From: Malaya genurostris
Lineage: Eukaryota > Arthropoda > Insecta > Diptera > Culicidae
Length of the DNA: 64,000 nt
Reading direction: 5' to 3'
Assembly: GCF_030247185.1 (NCBI RefSeq)
Contig: NC_080571.1
Span: 3,092,001-3,156,000 of the forward strand
This document shows positions 20,346 to 33,024 of the stretch, piece after piece (the first letter of the stretch is position 1; the number at the start of each line of letters is the position of its first letter). The translations under genes were made by a program, and so were the position numbers. The notes beneath the pieces are model-generated. The model was given only the letters and a program-made list of their open reading frames with translations. It did no database searches and was not told the origin of the DNA.

Positions 20346-21867
20346 TTTCTGCTATTGGTCGATCGTTGGTTTTGGGATAAAACGGCAGACACTCTTATTC
20401 TGAATGACGACATACTGATCGTATTTAATGTGTATTCCTAATAACGCTGGGAAAATCAAAGGTAGCTAACTAGGATTAGATAAAAAATCAATGTCTATAT
20501 TCAAAATAGGGGGTAGCTTTAAAATGTTCTCAGTTAAGCCTTACTAGACTCTACAACCACGGATGTTGGAGTGTAATGTAATCACCATCCTATGTTTCAA
20601 ATCCATACACAAACATGCTAACATGCATTTTTGTTGAATTATAACACTAATCGATCGTATCTGATGATGTTACGGACATTTCTTTCATCATGATAAGCAA
20701 CACATCTCAGAGATTCAATTAATTCATACTGATTATTATTGTTGTTATCATTATCGTTATTAATATTGTTCTCATTACGGTCACCGCAATCACTACCTAC
20801 ATACTTATCACGCAATCCCGTTACTCACGCAAATTTGAAACTATAAGATTTATGTGCCTCATCTCATCTTACCGTATATTCCATCTTATTTCGCGGACAA
20901 CATTTCTCATGCACGCTGGGCATTTCGCCAACCAAACAAACCACCCACTGTTGTGTTGTTACAATAAATAAATGGTTATGAACGTTCGTCATTTCCCATT
21001 TGTCTATTAAATATTGTTTTTATTTGTTGTGTTTTTATGCTTTGCTTCTTTGTATTGGTTTGCGGTACGCCAGAAACAAATAATGTACCACCGTAGACTC
21101 ACTTTTCCCAACGAGCCCGGAAACAAGTTTGATGTTTTATAATTTTGAAGAGTTTTCCAATTCAAATCGCAGTTTTCAAGTTTTCTCGGGGTTTATGTGA
21201 ATATCAAACAGTTATGCCAAACAGAAAATCCACGTCATGTACGCTAATTTGTTATAGTTGTATTTTTTCCGGAGATTGCTATTGTAGCTAGAAGGTAAAT
21301 ATACACAGATCAAGAGTTGTATTGGTGAACTTGTCGTTTGCGTTTTAGATTTGCCCACGCTCGTTCCAGTTAGAATAGTTGGTTTGTTGTAGCTACTGAG
21401 GAGGGGATAGATGGAGCGTATCATAAGTATTTCTTTATTAGTTTTATACATTGCACTGTGGCGTTTTTGCTAGCTTCCACTTCTTCTTCGGGCTTATACT
21501 GTGCCACACTATCCCTTAATAAAAAAAAATGAAATTAGAACTAAAACAGTATTCATTACATTTAAAAACAACGAAAAAAAACAGCCTGATTCGATTGAAG
21601 GAAAAATGTTCTAATAAAGAATTTCTGCTCTACCGGTGGGACATGGCATTTTATTACCGCTTTTCTCTCCGTTAACATCACCCGCTAGATTCGTTTGCTC
21701 TAAATTTCACAGTTTCAATAGTAATGCACGAGCCGAAAACAATCGGAAGGTTCCCCATTAGAAAAAATCCATTTCAAAAATAAAGAACAGTCAGGCTTCG
21801 AAAATAACATAACTTCTCCTTTCCTATATTTACACATTCTCGTTCAGTATGGATTCACTTCACTAGT

Positions 21868-21873
21868 TTTATT
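21868..21873 (-). promoter_or_regulatory. Candidate polyadenylation signal of TRIP12
   Basis: TTTATT on the plus strand (AATAAA on the minus strand) lies about 220 nt beyond the TRIP12 stop codon. Other TTTATT words occur further away, so the true site is uncertain. Confidence 0.3.
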
Positions 21874-22089
21874 TGGTTAAAACGAACGGTATTGCGCATT
21901 TTCTGTTTGTGTATGTGCTAAATTTCACGGACCTCCCAACAAATCGTATTGAATTCATTTGAAAAACAAAGCTGATGAAAGCGAAAAACACGCACTGCGA
22001 CTAGCTTTAAATCAAATTTCTCCTCTCATCGTTTGCTCTTTCTTTGTTCCCGTGATTGTCCACTCCGTACACCAGAAAAAAACAAGCAT

Positions 22090-25000
22090 TTAGGATAGAT
22101 GGAAACTCATGCTACCCTCGCTGGCTGCCACCTTCAATTTTTGTCGCATTGCTTCCCGACTAGAGTACTCCGGAAGTTTGAGATAATTCACACAGGTCAT
22201 AACAGATGGCAGATAGTCATCCGGATTCTGATTGCCGTCCATCTTTTTGCGCACGATCGTCAGTGCAGGAGTAAGAGCCTTGAAACCACCGGTCGGTAAC
22301 CGTGGACTACCGGTGACGAACTGCAAGAACAACCGTTGTTCTTCTCGATTGTATGTACTTAGAATGTCGTAGAAGTACTGAATAGCTTGGGAATCCTGCG
22401 TAAAGCCATGATCCGTTCGGCAGCATTCAGCCAACATACGCACGTCCCAACGGTTGTGAGTAGCAGCATTCAGTCCTGAGCCACAAAATACGCTCTCAAG
22501 CTCTTCCGGATAGAACATCCGTAGCCGATTAACCGGGAAGACCGAATCAAATCCTGTCGATTAGGAAAAAAAATGCAAGATTTCTGTCTAGAAGAAACAG
22601 AAACATTATGCCATACCTTCTCTCAACGCTTCGAATTGTCGTGAAACTCCTTCCAGAAGGAACCAGTGCGTCACCAGTGAGATGTATTGATGGAGATTGT
22701 GAATGGTGACCGGCATGTCTCGTCCACCGCGGCGTAGCTCAATGTTAGGATGACCGGGCAAAACAAAATCCAGACCGAGATCGGCAATCGGGCAGCCGTC
22801 CAGATCGAGAGCTTCAATCTAGATGTTCGCAGCAAACAAAGAAGAGAATAATTATTTCATTGTGATCGCCGTTGCCCAGCAAAATAGTGCTTACCTTTTC
22901 AGTCTTTTCCATGGCATCCAGCGTAAGATCCGTTTGCACCAGGTCGCGCATTTTAACGATTTCATTCAATCGTAACAGAGTGCCCTGTACTTCTGGTGCA
23001 ACTTGACCGAGATCGGGTAGTCCGAGAGAGTTCTCCTCGGCTAGCAACCACCGGTAAAATGGTATCGAGTAGGGTAAATCGAGCTGACCAATAGAGAAAA
23101 GTTTAATAATACAAATTAATAATGAATTGACTGAATTAAATCAATCATCGGCTTACCATTCTGCTATCCATCACAGCCTTAGCCATAAATTTGCCTAAAA
23201 ATTTGAACTTGTACTTTAAGCGTGAGATCTGCGAAGTTTTCGCCGTTTTGCTAAGCGGAATTGGAAACAACCCGTGCGGTGCATTGACATAGGACAGACT
23301 TGTACTGCTTCCGGCGGATGTTGGTGATAGCAACGATAATTGCTGCTGTTGATTTTGATGATTCGGTGGAGGTGGCGTCTGATTGTTCTCCAACTCTGCC
23401 TGCTGAGGATTGTTGATCAATAGATTGTCCGATTGTTCGATCAACATGTTAAGCGAGTTATCGTTGCTGATTACAAAACTGCTATCACTGACATTGTGAT
23501 CACTGTCCGGATGGTTGTGCGTTCCCATCGGCGATAATGACGCTCTATTTGTGGCCGTAGTAGCGCTACTATTGAACGTTCCGGTCGTAGTATTAGTCGT
23601 GGTCGTATCATCGTCGATCTGGTTCAGTGACGATTTGACAATATTATCGGCGATCGAGCTTGACTGCTGGTTATTGTTCTTATAGCTGTCACTGTCATTC
23701 CATAATCCTAGATCACAGCGTTGTAGCTCCGTTGAGACCAGAGCGTAAAACTCCAGAGTCGGGCCAAGTCCGGTACCGACTTCGTTCTCGTACTGAATCT
23801 CCAGTAGGGCCTTTGAATGACCAAAGTCCTGGAAGAAAAAATAATCCATTAGCACTATCCAAAAATACTAACCAATCAAAAAACAAAAAAAGAAAATAAA
23901 CAGACCTGGAAGATCGATTCAGCTTGTTTGAGAATGTCCTCGCGCGATATGGCACGCTTGCGCCGATCCAATCGTGGCGTAACCCGTTCGCTAGTGTCGG
24001 CCGAATTTAGATCCGGCGTGGTATCCAATAGACGTTGCAACGCGCGGTCACGATCGAACGATACAGCATAGAACAACAGATGCCGTGTTTCGAATGGAAA
24101 CAGGAATGGACAGGCAGCTGCAATTTGCTGCAACCACTGGGGTAAATTACCAGTCATGATCACCAGAGGATCTTGCAACTGGCGACTAGCTTTGGCAGCA
24201 ATCTGTTGAACGAAAATTTCATTAGAAGATAACCGTGCTTGAATCCTTCAATCAAAGCTCACCTTCGAATGGATAAACTCGGTCTGGGGTATGATTTGAA
24301 TCTGGGGTACTGAGAAGTATAACGTTGCCCAGTGACGATTGAGGGCATTGATAATGCGTAACATGCACAGTGCATCGAGGGAAGCATCCTGTACGGTCAC
24401 CACTTCAGGTAGTTTAGACGTCAAGAACGGTGTCAATGATGAAACAATCAACGGGGCGGCACCATCATTCCAAAATTCGGGCTTTCGACGCATTATTTTC
24501 GATTGCGAATTTTTGCTATTTTTCCTGGATGAACTGGAGGCACCGCTTTTGGACGTACCAGTTGCATCTTCTTCCACTGGGCGATAGAAGATTGTGTGTT
24601 GCTGTACCCAAATACTGGCACTTCCTATGAAAGTTGAAGACTTTTAGTAAAGCAGGTTGGAGAAAAAGAAGGATAACTAACCAATCGGTGTTTCGGTATC
24701 AGTGTCCGTTTCCGACTGATCGTTCACCAATGGTGAATACTGACGAATGGCTTGGTATACGGTCATATTGTACGGTAGAACATGTTCTCCTATTAAGAAC
24801 TGTAGCTTGTGCTTCAACCCACCCATCGATATCATCGCTGCGGCATCGATATTGTCGATATCTTCCTCGGAGTCTTCCTCACTATCCACGCGTATGCCAC
24901 CGTAACCACGAACAACCAGGTAGCGTTCGATCGCCTGAACCAACGCAAGGGGATCTATTTTGACGGTTCCACCTTTCCACTGACGTAGGTTCGTGCACTC

Positions 25001-28000
25001 TGGGTGACGCTGGAGATTGCACTGCAGGAAAAGAATTTCAGCGGTCAGATTTAATTTCTCGAAAAACGATCCTCCTGTACTATACTATACCTTCAGCTGA
25101 TGTGTATTGAAAAATTTAAGAGCACTTGTGTTCGATCTGCCACCCACACCGGCGGGAAAATCGTGCACTTTCACCGGGAATTGCTCCAATTGTGTGACAC
25201 ACCCATTCAGTTTGGCTACAAACGCACTGAACGGTAAACTATTGATCGATGGAACAACACTGCTGTAGTAATCAGCATCCAACGGAAGGTTTGCGAATAC
25301 GTGCAAAAACATACGCAGTCGATCCGCCCGTACGACCAGTTGATTCGCGTCGTTGGCCATGTAGTTCAGCATCGCACGAATCAATCCAGAGTGATTCACT
25401 TCGAACGGCGATATGTCGCTTTGAATCAGAATGTCACGCAGTTCCTTGAGTGCTGCCAGACAGTCGGTTTGATTACCTTCTAATTTTTGGATGGCACCTG
25501 TTTTGAACGAAGAGTAAACACAAGAACATTAATCATTTTGCAGTCTGACATCGTGCTACCATGTAGATAATTACCGGTCAAACGCGAAAGAATCGAGCAC
25601 GCCGGATGCTGGGAACCACTCGCAGCACTAACCCCATCCGTGGAGTACCTGTTGACAAAATTAATCGATTGCTCTCGTATCCATTGTCGAGCCTTTTCGC
25701 GATTCCCAGCGGCTATCAGATTGGAATTCGATTGACTTTTTGCCAACGCATTGGATCCATCTTTACCGAATGTAGTTCCGGCATGGTGTGACGACGAGGA
25801 TGATGACTGTCGACCCCAACGGGCTGGATTGAGCGATGCCAGGAAGGATGTTGTCTTGGACGAAGCACCAGAAAACCTTGAACGGGAACTAGACGATGGT
25901 GTATTCCTGCCGGAGGAAGACCCCAGTGTAGTAGCTTTGTTGATCAGTTCTTGCATCACAGATGAAGTTGTCGATGATGTCGATGTTCCCGCCAAGTTGG
26001 ATCCACTTGTTAGTGCATGAGTAGAACTAGCCGTTGAATTGCCAGCATCATCATGACGAGACTTGGTTTTGGAACTGCTCTGGGATTTTCGTTTCGGAGG
26101 AACCTTCCGTTTCAGCATGTCGGAAACCTTCAGCTGACCGGGACTATGAGATCGAGTGTCGTGGTGGGAAGCTGCTACTGTCGAGGCTACCAGCGTAGCT
26201 CCGGTACCAGATGCCACCGAAAGTGGAGATGTGAGAATGCCTTGCTCAGCATTATACGCGAAAGTATCAGGGAAATGGTGAGTTTGATATAGATGCGTCT
26301 GTTTGCTAGATCCAGGCTCTGGTTGGTGGTGATGCGTTGGTGGTGGATTGATTGGAATAGCGGAACTGTAAATAGCGTTCAGTAGAATATTTCCATTGTT
26401 GGGAGCCGCCGCAATCGCTCCCGGGATATTTGGTTGCATGTTGGTTGCCAACGATTCTAGATGAAGTGCACCGGCATTCATTTGCTGCTGTTGTGGATGA
26501 TGATGGTGGTTGTGGTGAAGTGCTTTGGAAGAGGCATTCAGATTAATTGCCGTGAAACTACCGGATGTGCCGGGAAGGTTCGAGGCGGTCGGTGAGTGTA
26601 GCAGTGTAGAACTTGTCGATGGCATTGACATGCTCATCTTACTGGCCATCATCATTGCGGAATTGAGGTTCTTCACGTGGGAACCGGCCCCACCGACAAT
26701 TGCTATCGCTTGGGAATTGGTCTTTGAACTTGAGGCAATGGCACTATCAAAATCGAACGTGGCGTGAGGGTGAATCGTTGCTGAAGACGGTGCGCTCTGG
26801 GCTCCTGCTTTCGGAGACGGAGCGGCACAAATCGGAATCGATGGATCTGTTAACTGATTTATCTGATGCATGACACCTTCCCGACGAAAATGCATCCCGA
26901 ACACTTCGGGAAGTTTCTGCATTAAAATTTCCGCCATCTGAAGTGCTCCAACTACTATTCTGAGATCGTTAGAAGCCATCATGCCCGCAATATGCGAAGA
27001 CACGAGCTGATTTTTCAATACTTCTCGAAGCAGATCGCCGTTTGCGAAGTAAACCATCCGTAGCAGAGCGCGCAAACATTTGTACCTGACTGAAGGTCCA
27101 GCGGAAGAACTGTACACTTCATATAGAACGGAAAATAGATTTTTGATGAATTCTGCTGCTAGTCCACGTTCTTCCTTCAGACAAGCTATCCGAGCATCCC
27201 GAGTGGCATTAGGGGGACGTGTTGCCAGGTTTACACAACCAGTCCCGCTGGCATTTACCAAAGCTACAGCAGATGACCCACTTTCACCACTTTCATTCGA
27301 AGCAATTGCTGATGCCACAGGAACCATAGGACCAGCAGTTATAATCATCGTTCCTTGTTGTTGAGCCAATAATGTATGATTTATCTTTCGTTGAACAGCC
27401 CTGGTCGTTCCGGTATCCTCATTGATTTGCTGCATAGAATGAAAATCGATTGTGTAGGTGCGACCCAGTGTGCTCAAACTAATTTCATCATCGGAATTCA
27501 AATGAGCCGCTTCAATCATTCTCGAGTCGATCGAAGAATATGGACGCCACACACCGCGATCGTCTTTCCACTGCCATTGTACCGCATCCTGTACGTTCGC
27601 CTGAGTGCGCTCCAGTAGCGAATCAACTGCAAAGATTCCATCTGTTGGCAGTCTCGGCATCAGTTCCCCAATCAGGCAGGTGATTTCATATAGCTCCGAC
27701 GGACTACGTGGTACCAATTCGACATCGGCGGTAACGGGTTCAGCGGAACCGGTTAACAAATAGAGCAGTGTTGATGCGATGTCATTTTTCAGTAGCGTTA
27801 TTGCCAAATCCGGACAGTTCGCACACATCACACTTAACATTCGAACTACGTTAGTGAATGTACCGGAATTAAGGACCGATGGTGTAACCACCAACAGTTG
27901 TTGACAATTTTTCAACAGTTCCATACTAGCAATTTCCTGCAGGATCGTCGGATCGTGTTGGAAACTGTCTACTAGACGATAAAATGCTGTACATATACTT

Positions 28001-30603
28001 TCAACGCTTTTTTTGTCGTGCTGCGACAAAAGCCTAGCCAAAAGTGGCAGTGATTCCTTCACAAAGTGAAATTCTTCTGAGTGCAGATTGAGACAACAAT
28101 TTGCAGTGATGGCAAGTGCTGCCCGTTGAGCATTGATCGAGAAGAAATCCAAATAGGTCAGACAAGCCGAGACACCGTTGGCCTGTAGTATACTTTTGTT
28201 ATGTCGACGGGACAGGATTTCCAAAGCAGTCAGACTCTGTTCTGCTACATCCATACACTGAATAACTTGAAGTTTCTCCAGAAAGGCTGGTATAGCATCA
28301 ACCACTGTTCCGGATGATCGCGGTAAAGCTTCCAGCATGTATGCAAGAGCTCGACACGCATTGTTCATTATATCGAAGTTATGTTCCATGCGAAGCAGTG
28401 TTATCAATGCCGGAACAACCTGCTTAATTGGAAACCCGGCCAGTGTGTCTTCATTGCCCATCACCAACATTTGGCACATTTCTATAGCGGCTTGCAACTG
28501 TTGACTTTCGTCCTGACACTGAAGCCCCTGGAGTAGCTGTTGGGCTTTAGAACTACTGTTGGCACCCATCGTACGATGTAACAGATGATGCATTCTCGGA
28601 CCGAGAGCACCAAACAGGTGTGGTGGAAGCCCTCGAGCTTCTAGTAGTGCCTGCAGCCGACCGACCTCGCTGTCATCGCTTTCCGAATCCGGGTGTGGCA
28701 CGACAGTGGTCGTCGTCAGGCTAGTGGAATTTGATGCATTACCGACATTCGAGGCGCCAGAATTGGTTACATTTATCATATTCACATCAATCGGAGCAGA
28801 GGAACTGGCTGCCGATGTGCCCAGACTGGTGGTTTTGTGCAGCTTGATAAATGGATGCGACGAACCGGACGAACTCTGCTGCAGGTGGTGCTGATGGTCA
28901 TTGCTGTTGTTGTTGTTACTGCTGTTGCTACTACGAGAGCCATCATTGGCCATTGCTGTATTCGATGGTCCTAGAATTAGACGAGATGACAAATTGATTG
29001 AGTGTAAATGAACTATTACCGATAAAGCATAGCAATAATCGAAAGAGAAAGAAGCGTGATTCTTACCTGGAACTACTGTGGTTGGATCGTACCCGGATGC
29101 ACCAACTCCGGCTACGGATCCAAATAGACTGGAATTGTTATTGTTGGCAGCCACTGAAGAGAAAGAGCCGCTTTTCGAAGAAGAGCCTTTGGCAGTAGCA
29201 CCGGAAGTTCCAGCCCCGTGATTGTTGGCCGAAGCGTTACCGGAACCACCACCACGATGGCTGCCCGAGCGCGAAGATTGCGACGATTGTGGCTGATGTT
29301 GGCTCTGGTTGGGATTGGTGGTGTTCGAACTGACACAAGAACCCGTTGTTGCGGATTGATGAGAACCTTTGCCACGAGAACTGCGCCTTAGCAGACCGCT
29401 AGGTAGGTGCCCCTGAGTGCTGTTGTGACTACCGCTACTACCACTACTGGCGCTACCAAGGTGACTAACGGAATGATGATGCTGCTGCTGCTGTAGCTGA
29501 TGGTGATTGTGGGGCTCCCTACCTCCGCTGCTACGAGCTAGACGTGCCCCCAGGTTCGGGGCTTTATGGCTACTGCCCGAACTATCCAGATGTTGGTCCC
29601 CCACTTTCTGTCGCTTTTTCGGTACTACAGCCGCTGCTACACTTGGTCCTGCTTCCGGATATTGGTGGTGATGGGAGCGTAAATTTCGTCCCTCTTCCAC
29701 CGTATTTACTGATTGCTGCTGACTGGTAGACTTACTTTTTCGTGAGTAACTTTTACCTGTCCTGTACTCGTCTAATGCTGGCTCTTGTTTGAAAAGATGA
29801 TCTACTACTTTTTTCGACAGTTTCGAGCCGCTACCCTTCTTATGTTTGGTTTTTTCAATCGAACGTGATGAAGACGCGATTGAACTGATGCTAGCTCCAC
29901 GGCTGCTACTGATACTGCTTCGATCACAGTCCAATTGATCGTGTTGCTTGGATTGCTTTGATGGAGTTGAACAAGAGCCAATTACTCCTGTCAACGAAGA
30001 TAGAGACGAACTGACCGAAAGCGTTGATAATAGTGATGACGTATAGGACAACGTCGATGCACTCGGTGATACAGTTAACCGTGCTGAATGCTTTGTACTA
30101 TCATGAACGGATATATCGGGAATCAGGCGGGTTACCTTATGTAGCCTATTCCGGAAGTCAACCGGTGACTGTTGAGTTTTACTACTACTACTGCTGCCAG
30201 TAAATGAAATCTCTCTCGAAACAGTCCTTGAACGTGTTCTGAAAGCAACCGGAGATGGCGTCGAATTATGTTCCCTCACAAACACGTGGCTCAGGTGCTG
30301 TTTGGAATGCTCTTCTACGTACTTTCGTTTTCTACTACCGCTAGTCTGTCGGGTATCCGTGTCGGAACGGTTGCTGAAACTACCGCGGGTTTGTTGATTT
30401 TTCCTCTCCTTGTTCGCTTGCTTCTGCGAGGACCTAACAGTAGACCTTCGGCTACCACTATTGCTACTACTGCTGGTGCTTGTTGTTCCTACTGACTGCT
30501 GATGACTGCGACGATGTGGCTGCTGATGCTGCTGCGGTTGTTGGTGATGATGATGCCCCTCCGTCACTGCAGAGAGCACTTGCTTACCAACGGATTCGGC
30601 CAT
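22090..30603 (-). CDS. ctrip: E3 ubiquitin-protein ligase TRIP12 homologue (Ctrip), 10 exons
   Basis: Minus-strand exons 29067-30603, 25575-28970, 25091-25497, 24682-25021, 24263-24624, 23906-24202, 23157-23828, 22895-23083, 22617-22818, 22090-22553 sum to 2,622 codons with consistent phases. Order: a Ser/His/Gln-rich disordered N-terminus (residues 1 to about 600); armadillo-like repeats (about 620-950, beginning LLEARGLPPHLFGALGPRMH); a WWE domain (about 969-1040, VQWQWKDDRGVWRPYSS); a second disordered region; a conserved block with HPECTNLRQWKGGTVKIDPL; and a C-terminal HECT domain (about 2110-2621) with YENEVGTGLGPTLEFYALVS and FLQFVTGSPRLPTGGF. The catalytic cysteine is in PSVMTCVNYLKLPEYSS, about residue 2588. 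TRIP12 is a nuclear HECT ligase of ubiquitin-fusion and DNA-damage pathways. Oddities: a 140-residue N/T/Q-rich loop inside the HECT N-lobe and a 96-nt in-frame intron. The start ATG at 30603 is the first in frame after a TAA at 30634-30636. Confidence 0.95.
28971..29066 (-). other. 96-nt in-frame intron of TRIP12
   Basis: On the minus strand it begins GTAAGA after CCAG and ends TTCTAG before GACCATCG. Its length is a multiple of three and it has no stop, so retention would insert 32 residues (KNHASFSFDYCYALSV...) into the disordered N-terminal region. It also contains one of the four 18-nt motifs of this window. Confidence 0.75.
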
Positions 30604-30634
30604 AGACGACACTTTGGCGTCCCCTTGTGTCCAT
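30584..30634 (-). promoter_or_regulatory. Upstream ORF overlapping the TRIP12 start codon
   Basis: An ATG at 30632-30634 opens a 16-codon frame (MDTRGRQSVVYGRIRW) that ends at 30584, past the main ATG at 30601-30603 in another frame. If the transcript includes it, it would compete with the main start. Upstream of 30640 I see no coding exon. Confidence 0.5.
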
Positions 30635-30639
30635 TAAAT

Positions 30640-32281
30640 AGCATACCCGTCGAATTTTGGCGTTTCGCTGGCGCGGTCGGTTGTAGGCAGAATTAAATCT
30701 ATCTAGATTTGTGCTGGGTTGTTTGGTTGGTTGGCAGGCTAGGTCGAGTGTGTGCGTGTATGAGCACACACTGCACCGGAACGATGTGCTATAAAGCAGA
30801 TGCGTACTGTCCGTGTACGCGATTGGGATTTCCTTCACTCACTATTATTAGAACTTGCTTCTGTGACTTACACTGATCTGAAAATGAAATGAGAAAACAT
30901 TGGAAGGAAATTAATTTTTCATCTAAACAATGCAATACAAAGCAGTTATAATTATCAATTACCGAAATAAATCAAAACCCATTTTGAAAAGTTGATTTTT
31001 CGGCAGGGTGCGATTGCTTTGGTAATATTTGAAATTTTAACGAAAAGAAAACCCACTTAATTAGAGCAATTTTATGGGATAGATATTTGATTTAGATGAT
31101 CGCCGGACAAACCAATAGGGGGACAATGAAAAATTTAATTTTCCCTTTTTTTCTGGAAAATATTCAAGTTTCTCTACAAGCGATTAGTGATGTTACAAAT
31201 ATTGTGCCGTGTCGTAAAGATTTCACAGATTAGAGATTGTTGTACAAATTTGGAACTACGTTTGAACCTCGAGCAAACATTTACTCGTATCAGAAAGTCG
31301 GAACGGAAGTCAGCGATCGATTTTTTTTTAATCCATTTGGTTCATAAATGAATTATTTGAAATCTGACAATTAATTAGCCCATTGTTCTAAGCTCTGTGG
31401 AATTATACTTTCGATATCCAGAAGAATTAATTGATTGATTTTATATTTGACGATTACTCCTTTGCATAACTCTCAAGCTAAGCCCACAAACTTTCGATTA
31501 TCATTGGAATTTTGAAAAATGTAATATACGTTGATAATGGCTCAGTAATAATCGAAAGAGAAAGTTAGTCTTTGATTTGCAAATGGACAGTTTCTCGTGT
31601 GTGACGTCATGACTGACCGATCAACTCAAGTGATTGAGGAGTTCATTCGGCCAAACGTCCGGTTTTTTGACTGAAGCTCTCGAACTCAGGTTCATCCGAT
31701 TGAATTGTTAATATACTAGGCAAAATTTAACATTTGATAAAAATAATTTTTTTAATCAATTCGCAATGTTTGGTACAATTCAAATAAGAACTCTAGTATC
31801 TGGGATGCATGACAAAAAAATGTTGTCATCAATCATCAAAGTCAGGAATCAGAACAAATTGACTCAAACTGCACATTTCTCTTGTTACTTGGAGATTTCT
31901 GTCTTGCCGTGTCTTCTTATTATTATCCTGATGAGAAGGGAAGGATAAAAACGAACTGGGAAGTGGGAAAACAGCACAAAAAATAGAACAAATATATTTG
32001 CATCACCGATACGAAATGAAGCCCCAAAAAGGATTTAGTGATTTTATAAAAGCGATTAGCGTAAGTAAATTCGGCACTCCATCAAAAATGCCAAACGATC
32101 TGTTAAAACCAGGTCAATACAGCAAAGATTCATTCACTCCAGAAAGAACGATGAATCCCTCTGACTGAAGCCACTTTGGAGGAGAAACGACATAATATCC
32201 TTCAATTTTAGCTCTCCATATACCAGATCCAACCATGTATGAAGAACCAAACACCCGGACACGTAGTTGTGTCAATGCGTG
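30640..32281. other. TRIP12 5' noncoding region and AT-rich intergenic sequence
   Basis: A possible 5'UTR donor (GTAAGT, minus strand 30866-30871) is present. The 18-nt motif recurs at 31547-31564, with a shorter inverted version (AACTTTCGATTATC) at 31491. No exon or RNA gene is recognised. Confidence 0.4.
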
Positions 32282-32543
32282 CAAAGACATCATATTAACA
32301 AGATATCCAGCTCTCACATTTCCCGAACAAATCATTGGCAACATCCTTTTTTGCGAGCATGTCGCCCTCAGGTGAGCCCGCATCGAACCTCATACATAGA
32401 AGTAGAGGAGAGAAATGTCAAATTCGTGCGCGCCAAAATAGCAGGGCTGTGCACCCATACAATTGACATGACATGTTGAATGAGACGCCGTGCGATGGCG
32501 TTGCTGAACTGAAGATTGAGATCGCTCCAAGCTGACAGGGTCT
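32282..32543. mobile_element. Short noncoding element, copy 1 (262 bp), near-perfect 8-bp duplication
   Basis: Runs from AAAGACATCATATTAACAAG to CCAAGCTGACAGGGTCT, with a 66-bp segment (about 32396-32460) absent from copy 2. The flanks AATGCGTG (32274-32281) and GATGCGTG (32544-32551) differ at one base, consistent with an 8-bp target duplication. No convincing inverted termini; class not assigned (a SINE or an 8-bp-TSD DNA element are both possible). Confidence 0.7.
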
Positions 32544-32582
32544 GATGCGTGGCAGAGTATACCAGATGATATAAGGTAATAC

Positions 32583-33024
32583 CATAAAACAAATAAACAT
32601 AGATTTCCCATTGTACGGAGACACTAACAGCGCTTCTAGTGAGAAACGGTTGTACTTTTTCCATTAGCTACTATTAAAGACATCATATTAACAAGATATC
32701 CAGCTCTCACATTTCCCGAACAAATCATTGGCAACATCCTTTTTTGCGAACATGGTGCTTTCAGGCGAGTCCGCATTGAATCTCATACAATTGACATGAT
32801 ATGTTGAATGTGATGCCGTGCGATGGCGTTGCTGAAATGAAGATTGAGATCGCTCCAAGCTGACAGGGTCTGCTACTATGGTTGTGTTAAATGTGCAGAC
32901 AACTTTGTACATGCATTTTAGGAGCATTTACGCACCCATTTTACACCAGACGGAGCTTTTGGTGTCACGGGTTGCTCAACTACAGTACTATTACACTGGA
33001 AAATCTAGGTTTATTTTATTTATG
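32583..33024. mobile_element. MITE with 28-bp inverted termini, interrupted by another element
   Basis: Left terminus CATAAAACAAATAAACATAG and right terminus (reverse complement CATAAATAAAATAAACCTAG) are inverted. The body matches the complete copy at 55613-55842 read in reverse. The flanks GTAATAC (32576-32582) and GTAACAC (33025-33031) are a 7-bp duplication with one change. A second element and its 8-bp duplication (32675-32879) sit inside, splitting TTAGCTACTRTGGTTGTGTT. Confidence 0.8.
32675..32871. mobile_element. Nested element, copy 2 (197 bp), exact 8-bp target duplication
   Basis: Flanked by GCTACTAT on both sides (32667-32674 and 32872-32879). It is the same family as 32282-32543. 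The other copy of the host MITE shows the unoccupied site at about 55768-55776 (reverse strand GCTACTGT). Confidence 0.85.
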
